Origin: an uncultured Acetatifactor sp.
GTDB lineage: Bacteria; Bacillota; Clostridia; Lachnospirales; Lachnospiraceae
Length of the DNA: 54,538 nucleotides
Direction of reading: 5' to 3'
NCBI GenBank assembly: GCA_947595925.1
Contig: CANQEV010000017.1
Span: forward strand, 1 to 54,538
Within the stretch, counting starts at the first letter, position 1. The number at the start of each line of letters is the position of its first letter. The notes beneath the pieces are model-generated. The model made no database searches. It had not been told where the DNA came from and saw only the letters and a list, made by a program, of their open reading frames with translations. This document shows, in pieces, positions 26,040-33,429 of this stretch. The translations under genes were made by a program, and so were the position numbers.

Positions 26040-26789
26040 ATGATCGAACGCGATCCCCTTTCTGAAAACTGCCGTCCGCGGGCCCTGATCACCGGCGCGT
26101 CCCGTGGAATCGGCCTTGCCGCCGCAGAGGTCTTCGCCGAAGCGGGCTTTGACCTGACACTCACCTGTTCTCAGAGTTTCCCGAAACTCTCTCAGATATC
26201 CGGGGAACTCCAGGAAAAATACGCCGTCTCCTGCACCGCCGTCCAGGCAGACGCGGGCGATTCCGGCCAGACGGACCGGATCTTTCAGAATTTAGACCGG
26301 CTGGACGTCCTGATCAACAACGCCGGCATATCTTACGTGGGCCTCCTGCACGAGATGTCTCCCGAAGAATGGCGGCGGGTGATGTCCGTAAACCTGGATT
26401 CCTGCTTCTATACCGCGAGGCGGGCCATTCCCCTGATGCTGCAAAACCACCGGGGCCGCATCATCAACATCTCCTCCGTCTGGGGAAACTTGGGGGCTTC
26501 CATGGAAACCGCCTACTCCGCCTCCAAAGGCGGCGTAAACGCCTTTACAAAAGCGCTGGCAAAGGAGCTGGCCCCCAGCGGCATCCAGGTGAACGCCATC
26601 GCCTGCGGCGTCATGGATACCTCCATGAACGCCTGCTTTTCCAAAGAAGATTTAGAAGCGCTGCGGGCCGAGATTCCCGCCGACCGCCTGGGAGATCCAA
26701 AGGAAGCGGCAAGGCTCGCCCTGCAGCTGGCCCAGGGGCCCGAATACCTGACAGGGCAGATCATCACCCTGGACGGCGGGTGGACTTAA
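26040..26789 (+). CDS. Short-chain dehydrogenase/reductase (FabG-like; possible EF-P 5-aminopentanone reductase)
   Basis: The start at 26040 is fixed by AAGGAG six bases upstream. The 249-aa SDR has TGASRGIG (18-25), NNAG (93-96), catalytic S145/S146, Y159 and K163 (YSASK), and the C-terminal TGQIITLDGGW. The SSVWGNLGAS stretch and MDTSMN near residue 200 resemble YmfI-type reductases that finish a modification of elongation factor P, but I cannot exclude a FabG or other SDR. It stands alone; no fatty-acid genes are adjacent. Confidence 0.85.
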   Translation: MIERDPLSENCRPRALITGASRGIGLAAAEVFAEAGFDLTLTCSQSFPKLSQISGELQEKYAVSCTAVQADAGDSGQTDRIFQNLDRLDVLINNAGISYVGLLHEMSPEEWRRVMSVNLDSCFYTARRAIPLMLQNHRGRIINISSVWGNLGASMETAYSASKGGVNAFTKALAKELAPSGIQVNAIACGVMDTSMNACFSKEDLEALRAEIPADRLGDPKEAARLALQLAQGPEYLTGQIITLDGGWT

Positions 26790-26846
26790 AAACCCCGCCA
26801 GACTTTTTCTCCGGACAGCCTCCGGCCCGAGAACCCGCCGCAGGAC

Positions 26847-27551
26847 TCAGGCGTCTCCGCCAAATATCTTCTGAAAAAAAGTCAGGTATCCGTCTTCCAC
26901 CGCGACCTGGTCCAAATCCTTCTGCTCCAGGTCGTAATAATACTTTCCCGTCCGAATGTCCAGGGAGATCCGATCCAGCGGGAAACCCGGCCGGCAGGGT
27001 CTTTCATGGGGCACGGAGGTGATGAGAAAATATTCGCTGGCGATGCTGTCGTCCATGAGCGAATACTCCTTCCCCGGCCCCGTCACCAGGCATACGGCGT
27101 TCCGGTATCTGGCCCGGAGATCCCCATACCGTTTCGCAAGTCCGGTGTAATACTCCTCCATCTCCTCATCCGTATATCTTCTCCCGTTGATGGTCCTGAC
27201 ATGCACGCCGGGCTGAAGCTCCTCCGGTACATTGTCAAAATACAATCCGGAGTCACAGGAAAACACCGGCTCCCCGATCTCCCGATAATACGCTTTCGCC
27301 TTTTTCCGCGCATTTTCCAGGAGCGTCTTTCCGTCTTCCTCTATATCCTGGATCCGCTCCCAGGCTTCTTCCGAAAGTTCCCCCCGGATATCGTTTAAGC
27401 TCAGGATCTCCAGGGGAAGAGGGGCCAACCGCCTTCGCATGGCGCTCAGCTTCGCCAGATTTCCCGTCCCGTATATCAGCCGCGTCCTCCCGCCGGAGGC
27501 GTCTCGTTTCCGCTGAAAATCCACTGTTCTTTCGTCCTTTCTCGTTTTCAC
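26847..27551 (-). CDS. Non-canonical purine NTP pyrophosphatase (RdgB/HAM1-like)
   Basis: The family hydrolyses dITP/XTP to keep them out of DNA. The 234-aa product contains IYGTGNLAKLSAMRRRL near residue 25 (the TxNxxK substrate loop), an acidic helix with EEDGKTLLENARKKAKAYY, and the catalytic-type SCDSGLYFDNVP (D in the family's DDSGL position reads CDSGL). The C-terminal half is diverged from standard RdgB (no clear PxGxxxF block), so activity on other nucleotides is possible. The frame starts at a GTG (27551); a GTG at about residue 10 is an alternative. Confidence 0.75.
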   Translation of the reverse strand: MKTRKDERTVDFQRKRDASGGRTRLIYGTGNLAKLSAMRRRLAPLPLEILSLNDIRGELSEEAWERIQDIEEDGKTLLENARKKAKAYYREIGEPVFSCDSGLYFDNVPEELQPGVHVRTINGRRYTDEEMEEYYTGLAKRYGDLRARYRNAVCLVTGPGKEYSLMDDSIASEYFLITSVPHERPCRPGFPLDRISLDIRTGKYYYDLEQKDLDQVAVEDGYLTFFQKIFGGDA

Positions 27552-27572
27552 ACCGGCTGCGGTTCAGGCTTT

Positions 27573-27690
27573 CGCTCCCGCTCTCCGATCTGTCCCATCC
27601 CGGGAAAGGCATCCTTCCGCCGTTCTCCGACTTGTCCCGCCCCAGGCAAAACATTCTTCCGCCGTTCTCCGACTTGTCCCCGCCCCGGAT
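27573..27690. repeat. 42-bp tandem repeats at the end of the CoA-transferase gene
   Basis: Units containing CCGCCGTTCTCCGACTTGTC recur at 27617 and 27659 (period 42), with a diverged third copy (CTCCGATCTGTCC) just before. The array runs up to the stop codon of the CoA-transferase at 27690 and toward the start of the RdgB-like gene. Confidence 0.75.
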
Positions 27691-29030
27691 CACCGCCTGT
27701 TTGACCTTCTCCAGATCTTCCTCGCCTGGGCCTCCCGGATCAGCATGTCCCGGAAATCCGGGTGGGCGATGGAGATCAGCGCCTCCGCCCTCTCCCAGGT
27801 GGAGCGCCCCTCCAGATTGATCACGCCGTACTCCGTGGCCAGGAAATACACCTGGCTCCTGGGGGAAGTGATGATATCCCCGTTGAACTGCGGCAGGATC
27901 CGGGAATGTTTCTGGCCGCTTCGGTCCGTGTGGACGGAGCTCATGCAGATAAAGGCTTTCCCGCCGTGGGAGGCGGAGGCCCCGATCAGGAAGTCCAGCT
28001 GTCCTCCGGTACCGCTGATCTGCCGCATGCCGGAACCCTCGGCCGCCACCTGTCCGTAGAGATCCACCGCCACGCAGCTGTTGATGGACACCATATTGTC
28101 GATCTGGGCGATCACGCTGGGGCGGTTCACATATTCCAGCGGATATGCCGCCACCCCCGGATTGTCGTCCAGCCATTCATAGAGTTCATTGGAGCCGATG
28201 GCGCAGCCGAAGACTCCCTTTCCCCGGTCCAGTTTCTTGTATTTATTGGTCAGTTTGCCCGCCTTATACAATTCCAGGAAAGCGTCCGAACAGAGCTCCG
28301 TGTGCATGCCCAAGTCCCTCAGATCCGACTGGGAGATGATCTCCCCCACCGCGTTCGGCATGCTCCCGATCCCCAGCTGAAGGGTGGCCCCGTCCACGAT
28401 ATAGGGGATCAGAAGTTCCGCGATCCTGCGGTCCACCTCCCGGGGCGGCGCAGGCCTCGCGTCCTCAAAGGGCTCGTGATGGCCCTCCACTACATAGTCC
28501 ACCTCCGAGATATGGATGCACTCATCGTACCCGCCCCGGACCTTCGGCATGTTTTCATTGACTTCCACGATGACGATATCGCCCATCCGGCAGATCGGCG
28601 CGGCAACGCCGGTGTTCACTGAAAAATGAAAATACCCATGCTTGTCCATGGGCGATACGCTGACCATGACCACGTTTACGTCCAGAAAGAACTCGTAATA
28701 CGCGGCGTTATTGTGGAAAACCATCGGTATATAATAACATTTTCCCTCGTCGCAGAGCTTTCTCTCATAAGCGGAGCAATGCCAGCTGTGATAGATGAAA
28801 TGCTCCTGGGACGGATCGCACTCCGCGGCGCAGATGGGTCCGGCGATCAGGTTGCCCCGGATCTTCACGTCCGTCAGCTCGTCCCGGCGCGCTGCAAGGG
28901 CCTGATCCAGCAGAACCGGCTTTCCAAGGGAACTGGTGTAGTCGATCCAGTCGCCATCCTTCACCACCTTCACCGCTTCCTCCGGCGTGCGGAGCTTTTC
29001 CCTGTATTCCGAAGCGAAGTCCAAACCCAT
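27690..29030 (-). CDS. Butyryl-CoA:acetate / 4-hydroxybutyrate-type CoA-transferase
   Basis: The 446-aa product belongs to the acetyl-CoA hydrolase/CoA-transferase family. Visible blocks: SPMDKHGYFHFS, LQLGIGSMPNAVGE near 218, HTELCSDAFLELYKAGK with the glutamate E245 at the position I recall as catalytic in AbfT/But, GTGGQLDFLIGA, and the C-terminal STWERAEALISIAHPDFRD. Compared with Roseburia-type But the N-terminal third is quite different, so exact acyl preference (butyryl, 4-hydroxybutyryl, acetoacetyl) is open. The ATG at 29030 preceded by GGGGGGA is preferred over an upstream TTG. In this genome it offers a second final step for butyrate besides Ptb-Buk. Confidence 0.87.
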   Translation of the reverse strand: MGLDFASEYREKLRTPEEAVKVVKDGDWIDYTSSLGKPVLLDQALAARRDELTDVKIRGNLIAGPICAAECDPSQEHFIYHSWHCSAYERKLCDEGKCYYIPMVFHNNAAYYEFFLDVNVVMVSVSPMDKHGYFHFSVNTGVAAPICRMGDIVIVEVNENMPKVRGGYDECIHISEVDYVVEGHHEPFEDARPAPPREVDRRIAELLIPYIVDGATLQLGIGSMPNAVGEIISQSDLRDLGMHTELCSDAFLELYKAGKLTNKYKKLDRGKGVFGCAIGSNELYEWLDDNPGVAAYPLEYVNRPSVIAQIDNMVSINSCVAVDLYGQVAAEGSGMRQISGTGGQLDFLIGASASHGGKAFICMSSVHTDRSGQKHSRILPQFNGDIITSPRSQVYFLATEYGVINLEGRSTWERAEALISIAHPDFRDMLIREAQARKIWRRSNRR

Positions 29031-29074
29031 AAGCGATCCCCCCAAACTCTTCCGATCCTAGCGTCCTGCCATAT

Positions 29075-29323
29075 CCTCCCCCGGCTTCTCCTATTCCTCC
29101 CGGGGATCTCCCCGCGGCCCTTCCGTCAGTTCCCTCTATTCCTCCCCGGGCTTCTCCGTTTCCTCCTGGGACGCTTCCTCCGGCCCTTCCGTCAGTTCCC
29201 TCTGCTTCCTCCCCCGGCTTCTCCGTTTCCTCCTGGGGATCTCCCCGCGGCCTTTCCGTCAGTTCCCTCTATTCTTCCCCCGGCTTCTCCGTTTCCTCCT
29301 GGGACGCTTCCTCCGGCTCTTCC
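29075..29323. repeat. Imperfect 66-bp tandem repeats duplicating the 3' end of the DUF2304 gene
   Basis: The block CCGTCAGTTCCCTCT starts at 29123, 29189 and 29256 (period 66-67), each followed by CGGCTTCTCCGTTTCCTCC. On the minus strand the units encode variants of EETEKPGEE, the C-terminus of the DUF2304 protein, and then continue past its stop codon. About 3.6 copies fill the gap to the CoA-transferase gene. Confidence 0.85.
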
Positions 29324-29754
29324 ATCACGTCTTTTCCGTCGGGCTTCGCCGCCCCTTTCTCGGCCGTTTCCTCCAATATTTCCCCGCCCTTCAGGGTATG
29401 CTGGATCACTTCCGCCTGTTTATCTTCATCCAGTTTCATCAAGGCGATCCTCTGGGTCAGGATCGCCAGTTTCCGCTCCAGGACTGAAATTTTCACCGTA
29501 TCTGAAAACTGTCTGATGATCAGCGCGAAGATCAGGATCAGAAAGACAAAGTTCGTGGGAGACTGCAGTCCCACATAGTGTATCACTTCATAGACCTTGG
29601 TGGGAAGAAGGCTCATGAGGACCAGCATCAGGCTGGCAACCGTCCAAAAGAGCGCGTGCTTGATCTGAAGCTGATTCTTCCGAATCTCCCCGACAAAGTA
29701 GATCATAGTGCCGACTGCCCCGACGATCAGCATAATTCTCAACTGGATTGGCAT
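29269..29754 (-). CDS. DUF2304 family membrane protein
   Basis: The 161-aa product has three membrane segments (about 5-22, 33-50, 66-82), then a helix with leucine heptads (VKISVLERKLAILTQRIALMKLD) and an acidic Pro/Glu tail ending in EETEKPGEE. This is the DUF2304 layout; such proteins are usually next to a dolichol-phosphate-mannose-like glycosyltransferase, as here. A role in lipid-linked sugar transfer is inferred from that pairing. The tail is encoded by the last unit of a 66-bp tandem repeat, so tail length may vary between strains. Confidence 0.87.
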   Translation of the reverse strand: MPIQLRIMLIVGAVGTMIYFVGEIRKNQLQIKHALFWTVASLMLVLMSLLPTKVYEVIHYVGLQSPTNFVFLILIFALIIRQFSDTVKISVLERKLAILTQRIALMKLDEDKQAEVIQHTLKGGEILEETAEKGAAKPDGKDVMEEPEEASQEETEKPGEE

Positions 29755-29772
29755 TCTGCTCCCCTCCTCCGA

Positions 29773-30468
29773 TCAGATCTTGATTTTCTTCCTGAAATGC
29801 TGGACCAGCAAAATGGAAACTCCCATCTTCAGCATATACAAGATGCTCTTCAGCGGATTCAGATAACTCTGTCCCGCAGTCCTCTCCCGCATTTCCACCT
29901 GAATTTCCGATATTTTTGCACCGCAGCTCATCAGATAAGCGATGGAATCCGGTTCCGGCTCAATATTCGTCTGCGTTGTAAACGCGCGGATCAGTTTTCT
30001 GTCATACATCCGAAATCCGCTGGTGGGATCATAAATTTTCTTTCCGGTGGTGAGACGAATCGCCAGAGAGATCAGATTGCTGCCAAACATTCGAATGGTC
30101 TTCGGTTTTTTATTCGGAGGACAGAACCTTCCCCCGATCACAATGTCGTAACCCCTCTCCAGCTCCTCCAGCATTTTCGCAATATATTCCGGGCGATGCT
30201 GGCTGTCGCCGTCAAACTGCACCACCGCGTCATATCCATGCTGCTCCGCATACCGCATGCCCGCCTGCACCGCGTCGGACAATCCAAGATTTACCGGAAG
30301 ATCCAGCATGTGGAAATGATTTCTGCGGCAGATCTTGCCCGTCCTGTCAATGCTTCCGTCATTCACAACAAGATAATCAAACTGCGGACAGATCTCCGTC
30401 AGTTCGGACACCGTGTTGAATATATTTTTTTCCTCATTGAAAGCCGGAATCACGATCAACAGTTTCAT
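29773..30468 (-). CDS. Family 2 glycosyltransferase (DPM1-like)
   Basis: The 231-aa GT-A enzyme has the N-terminal block LIVIPAFNEEKNI, VVNDGSIDRTG, the acidic metal motif QFDGDSQHRPE near residue 90 and the DPTSGFRMY acceptor-site block. There is no membrane span apart from a hydrophobic C-terminal stretch (LYMLKMGVSILLVQHF). It resembles polyprenyl-phosphate sugar transferases. It is followed by the DUF2304 gene and led by a promoter at 30499-30527, forming a two-gene operon. Confidence 0.92.
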   Translation of the reverse strand: MKLLIVIPAFNEEKNIFNTVSELTEICPQFDYLVVNDGSIDRTGKICRRNHFHMLDLPVNLGLSDAVQAGMRYAEQHGYDAVVQFDGDSQHRPEYIAKMLEELERGYDIVIGGRFCPPNKKPKTIRMFGSNLISLAIRLTTGKKIYDPTSGFRMYDRKLIRAFTTQTNIEPEPDSIAYLMSCGAKISEIQVEMRERTAGQSYLNPLKSILYMLKMGVSILLVQHFRKKIKI

Positions 30469-30498
30469 ATTGGCATTCTTCTCTCTATCTATATATTC

Positions 30499-30527
30499 AG
30501 TATACTATGTTAGCGGATGCAATGCAA
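30499..30527 (-). promoter_or_regulatory. Promoter of the glycosyltransferase-DUF2304 pair
   Basis: Minus strand TTGCAT, 17-base spacer, TATACT, 31 bases before the start codon. Confidence 0.7.
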
Positions 30528-30576
30528 GAATGAACCGCCGTTTTTCCCGTCCTTTCCCGCTCGTTGGAGTTTTTGA

Positions 30577-31707
30577 TCAGGCCCGCATTTTTCCTGCGAA
30601 ATCAGACATCGCCTCAGAAATCCTGATCTGCTGGGGACAGACCTTCTCACAAGAACGACAGCCAACGCAGGCGGAAGGGTGTTTTTCCTCCGGGACCGCC
30701 ATCAACGCCATCGGCGCGATAAAGCCCCCGCCCGTGAAACTGTGCTCGTTATACAGTTCCAGAAGCATGGGGATATCCAGTCCTTTCGGGCAATGGCTGA
30801 CGCAGTAATGACAGGCCGTGCAGGGCAGAACACCGTTTAACAGACCCTCTCCGACCGAGAGCAGCGTCCTCATCTCGTTTTCCGAAAGCGGACTTTCCGT
30901 TTCAAAAGTTTCAATATTTTCTTTCATCTGCTGGAAATTCGACATTCCCGAGAGGATCACGGTGACACCCGGAATACTCTGCAGGAACCGGAACGCCCAT
31001 GCGGGAATCGTCTCATCAGGTCTGCACGCCTTCAGCACCTCGGCGCTTTCCGTCGGCAGGTCCGCCAGCTTTCCGCCCCGCAGCGGCTCCATGACCCAGA
31101 CAGGAATGTGATAAGAGTTCAAAAGCTCCACCTTCGCCTTCGCATCCTGGAAGGACCAGTCCAGATAATTGAGCTGGATCTGGCAGAACTCCATATCCGC
31201 GCCGTACTTTTCCAGGAAACGCTTCATCACGTCCAGGTTTCCATGGGCTGAAAAGCCCAGGTGCCGGATCCGTCCCGCCCTTTTCTGTTCCGTCAGATAG
31301 GAAAAGATCCCGTATTTTTCATCCAGATAGGCGTCGATATTCATCTCGCAGACGTTGTGGAAGAGATAAAAATCGAAATATTCCACGCCGCACTTCTGCA
31401 GCTGCCTTTCAAAGATCTCCTTCACCTTCGGCATGTTGCTGAGGTCATAACCTGGAAACTTGTCCGCGAGATAATAGCTTTCCCGGGGATATCTTCCCAG
31501 GGCCTTCCCCATGGCGATCTCCGAATTACCGCCGTGATACCCCCAGGCGGTGTCATAATAATTGACGCCATGCTCCATCGCGTAGGCGACCATCTCTTCC
31601 GTTTTAGCGCCGTCAACCACCCCGTCGTCGCCGTTCACGACAGGAAGCCTCATGGCTCCCATCCCCAGCATTGAAAGTTTCTTTCCCTGAAATTCCCGAT
31701 AAATCAT
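30577..31707 (-). CDS. Aldo/keto reductase with C-terminal 2x[4Fe-4S] ferredoxin domain
   Basis: The start at 31707 follows GGAGG. The 376-aa product has an aldo/keto reductase barrel (LGMGAMRLP, YYDTAWGYHGGNSE with the catalytic Tyr region, ADKFP lysine, and YLFHNV histidine) and a C-terminal ferredoxin-like part with CTACHYCVSHCP and CVGCRSCEKVCP, enough for two [4Fe-4S] clusters. This fused type is common in anaerobes and may couple carbonyl reduction to ferredoxin-like electron carriers. Substrate unknown. It has its own promoter at 31755. Confidence 0.92.
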   Translation of the reverse strand: MIYREFQGKKLSMLGMGAMRLPVVNGDDGVVDGAKTEEMVAYAMEHGVNYYDTAWGYHGGNSEIAMGKALGRYPRESYYLADKFPGYDLSNMPKVKEIFERQLQKCGVEYFDFYLFHNVCEMNIDAYLDEKYGIFSYLTEQKRAGRIRHLGFSAHGNLDVMKRFLEKYGADMEFCQIQLNYLDWSFQDAKAKVELLNSYHIPVWVMEPLRGGKLADLPTESAEVLKACRPDETIPAWAFRFLQSIPGVTVILSGMSNFQQMKENIETFETESPLSENEMRTLLSVGEGLLNGVLPCTACHYCVSHCPKGLDIPMLLELYNEHSFTGGGFIAPMALMAVPEEKHPSACVGCRSCEKVCPQQIRISEAMSDFAGKMRA

Positions 31708-31754
31708 AACCGCCGCCTCCATTTCTATTTTTGCAGTTTCCTTCGGATAAATTC

Positions 31755-31783
31755 ATTATAGCAGAATGTCGGCCAATACGCAA
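31755..31783 (-). promoter_or_regulatory. Promoter of the aldo/keto reductase gene
   Basis: Minus strand TTGCGT, 17-base spacer, TATAAT with TGC extended -10. Confidence 0.75.
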
Positions 31784-31807
31784 ACGTCCTGTATCAGGGC
31801 AAATAAA

Positions 31808-31842
31808 GAAACCCCTGAAAGCGCTGCGCTTTCAAGGGTTTC
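31808..31842 (-). terminator. Terminator of rplM-rpsI
   Basis: GAAACCCTTGAAAGCGC pairs with GCTTTCAGGGGTTTC (one mismatch) around a 3-base loop, followed on the minus strand by TTTATTT. It lies 22 bases past the rpsI stop. Confidence 0.9.
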
Positions 31843-31864
31843 AGGATTTTTAATTTGTTCGCGA

Positions 31865-32260
31865 TTATCTCTTGGAGAACTGAGGCGCGCGACGTGCTGC
31901 CTTTAAGCCGTACTTCTTTCTCTCCTTCATACGAGGATCTCTGGTGAGGAAACCGGCCTTTTTCAATACAGGTCTGTAATCCGCGTCCACCTGGAGCAGT
32001 GCCCGGGAAATGCCGTGCCTGATCGCGCCGGCCTGACCGGTGAATCCGCCGCCCTTTACGTTTACCAGTACGTCGTACTTGTCAACAGTCTCGGTAGCCA
32101 CCATGGGCTGACGAACGATGGTCTTCAGGGTCTCGACGCCAAAATACTCGTCCATGTTTCTCTTATTGATGACAACGTCACCCTTGCCGGGTGTCAGATA
32201 CACTCTTGCGATAGCTTTCTTTCTTCTGCCTGTTCCGTAATATCTCTCAGACTTAGCCAT
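31865..32260 (-). CDS. rpsI: 30S ribosomal protein S9
   Basis: The 131-aa product has the S9 blocks [37 protein letters not shown] and the C-terminal [17 protein letters not shown], whose last basic residues reach the P-site tRNA. It follows rplM by 21 bases, the universal L13-S9 pair. Confidence 0.98.
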   Translation of the reverse strand: MAKSERYYGTGRRKKAIARVYLTPGKGDVVINKRNMDEYFGVETLKTIVRQPMVATETVDKYDVLVNVKGGGFTGQAGAIRHGISRALLQVDADYRPVLKKAGFLTRDPRMKERKKYGLKAARRAPQFSKR

Positions 32261-32281
32261 AATCTAATATCCTCCTATCCC

Positions 32282-32710
32282 TTAGAAAGTCAACACTTCA
32301 GGTTTCTGTGCGGCATGCTTGTGCTCGGGTCCTGCATATACAAACAGCTTGGTATACATCTGCCTGCCGAGAGGTCCCTTGGGAAGCATCCCCTTAACCG
32401 CCATCTCCACTACGGACTCGGGCTTCTTTGCAAGCTGCTCCCTCAGCGTGGTTTCCTTCATACCGCCGACGTACTCGCTGTGTCTGTAATAAATCTTCTG
32501 ATCCAGCTTTTTGCCGGTCACCTTGACTTTCTCAGCGTTGACTACGATCACATAATCTCCCGTATCGATAAAAGGCGTAAAAATAGGCTTATTCTTGCCT
32601 CTCAGAACCTTCGCGACCTCTGCGGCCAGACGGCCCAGAGTCATATCAGCAGCATCTACCACATACCATTTTCTCTCGATGGTAGCGGGACTAGCCATAA
32701 AAGTCTTCAT
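32282..32710 (-). CDS. rplM: 50S ribosomal protein L13
   Basis: The 142-aa product has [21 protein letters not shown], the central [18 protein letters not shown] and the [20 protein letters not shown] signature of L13. First gene of the L13-S9 operon, behind a consensus promoter and a leader of about 170 bases. Confidence 0.98.
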   Translation of the reverse strand: MKTFMASPATIERKWYVVDAADMTLGRLAAEVAKVLRGKNKPIFTPFIDTGDYVIVVNAEKVKVTGKKLDQKIYYRHSEYVGGMKETTLREQLAKKPESVVEMAVKGMLPKGPLGRQMYTKLFVYAGPEHKHAAQKPEVLTF

Positions 32711-32880
32711 TGCGATTTCCTCCGTTATGATTACTTACAGTCCATTTCACATAGTTTGCCTTTTCACACCGGGACGCCGCGGATGTCCGGCCACAGCGAA
32801 ACGGGTTCCAAGGACGGCTGATTTTTATCTTTTCAATGTCTCGCCGGGGCTTTGGCTCAACATTCCGACACAAAATCACA
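32711..32880 (-). promoter_or_regulatory. 5' leader of rplM-rpsI, possible L13 autoregulatory leader
   Basis: Between the consensus promoter and the rplM start lies about 170 bases of GC-rich RNA with several possible short stems (for example GGCCGGACATCCGCGGCG). L13-binding leaders are known in Firmicutes at this position; I could not confirm the conserved fold by eye. Confidence 0.4.
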
Positions 32881-32887
32881 TTGGTGT

Positions 32888-32916
32888 ATTATAGGGTAAT
32901 TTCCGGTTCCTGTCAA
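32888..32916 (-). promoter_or_regulatory. Consensus promoter of rplM-rpsI
   Basis: Minus strand TTGACA, exactly 17 bases, TATAAT: a perfect housekeeping promoter. Confidence 0.95.
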
Positions 32917-32948
32917 TACCTTTTCAGCCAAGTTTTCAGCGATTTGCC

Positions 32949-32994
32949 AAAAAAACCTGGCTCCCCACGCCCTATGCGAAACCGGGAAGCCAGA
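32949..32994 (-). terminator. Terminator of the 33.1-34.8 kb operon
   Basis: CTGGCTTCCC pairs with GGGGAGCCAG on the minus strand, followed by GTTTTTTT. It closes the accessory operon just before the rplM promoter; the plus side also has a T run. Confidence 0.85.
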
Positions 32995-33103
32995 TTTTTT
33001 ATCGCCGTGCCCTCGCCCTTTCCTCCTCCATTGTGTCAGTGCGTCCAGGGGAAGCAGTGGTCGGCAGCGCGGGAAACGCACTGTAAGCAAGCTTGTTGCC
33101 TCC

Positions 33104-33406
33104 CTAGCAATTGCCTGCGAACGTCACATTGTCGTTGCCTATGAAGTCCCAAGCTTTGGGCGACAGAATGTCAATTGAATGACCCATGACCTGCTTGTTC
33201 GTCTTGTTGACAACCGTCACCCTCACTGCGCTCGTGTAATTGTTGAAAAAATATCTACTTCTTCCTTCAATTGCCTCTCCACCGCCTGAACCGTCTGCAT
33301 TTGGGTCAATGTCAGCCAATGCTGTCAACGGTGACTGAATGAGCATCATCAAGACCGTTAGGAACATGCATAACGGTCTTTTCCAGACTCTTTTTTTCAT
33401 GAGCAT
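33104..33406 (-). CDS. Short secreted protein, possibly a truncated surface protein
   Basis: From the ATG at 33406 (GGAGG upstream; 33400 and a TGATG-coupled ATG at 33430 are alternatives) the product is 100 aa. It has a classical signal peptide (basic MKKRVWKR, then a hydrophobic stretch, cut near ALA-D) and a mature part beginning DIDPNADGSGGG, then a VRVTVVNKTNKQV segment. That opening looks like the N-terminus of much larger secreted proteins I associate with Lachnospiraceae, so this may be a cut-down remnant; the frame stays open for 34 codons after the TAG stop. Ends in a lone cysteine (FAGNC). Last gene of the operon under the putative invertible promoter. Confidence 0.65.
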   Translation of the reverse strand: MLMKKRVWKRPLCMFLTVLMMLIQSPLTALADIDPNADGSGGGEAIEGRSRYFFNNYTSAVRVTVVNKTNKQVMGHSIDILSPKAWDFIGNDNVTFAGNC

Positions 33407-33429
33407 CTTGCCTCCTCTCACGTACTTCA

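Noticed and set aside
27253..28176. 307-codon minus-strand frame overlapping the RdgB-like gene, the repeats and the CoA-transferase
   Set aside because: Gly/Arg-rich reading of an alternative frame through 42-bp repeats; both overlapping genes are better supported.
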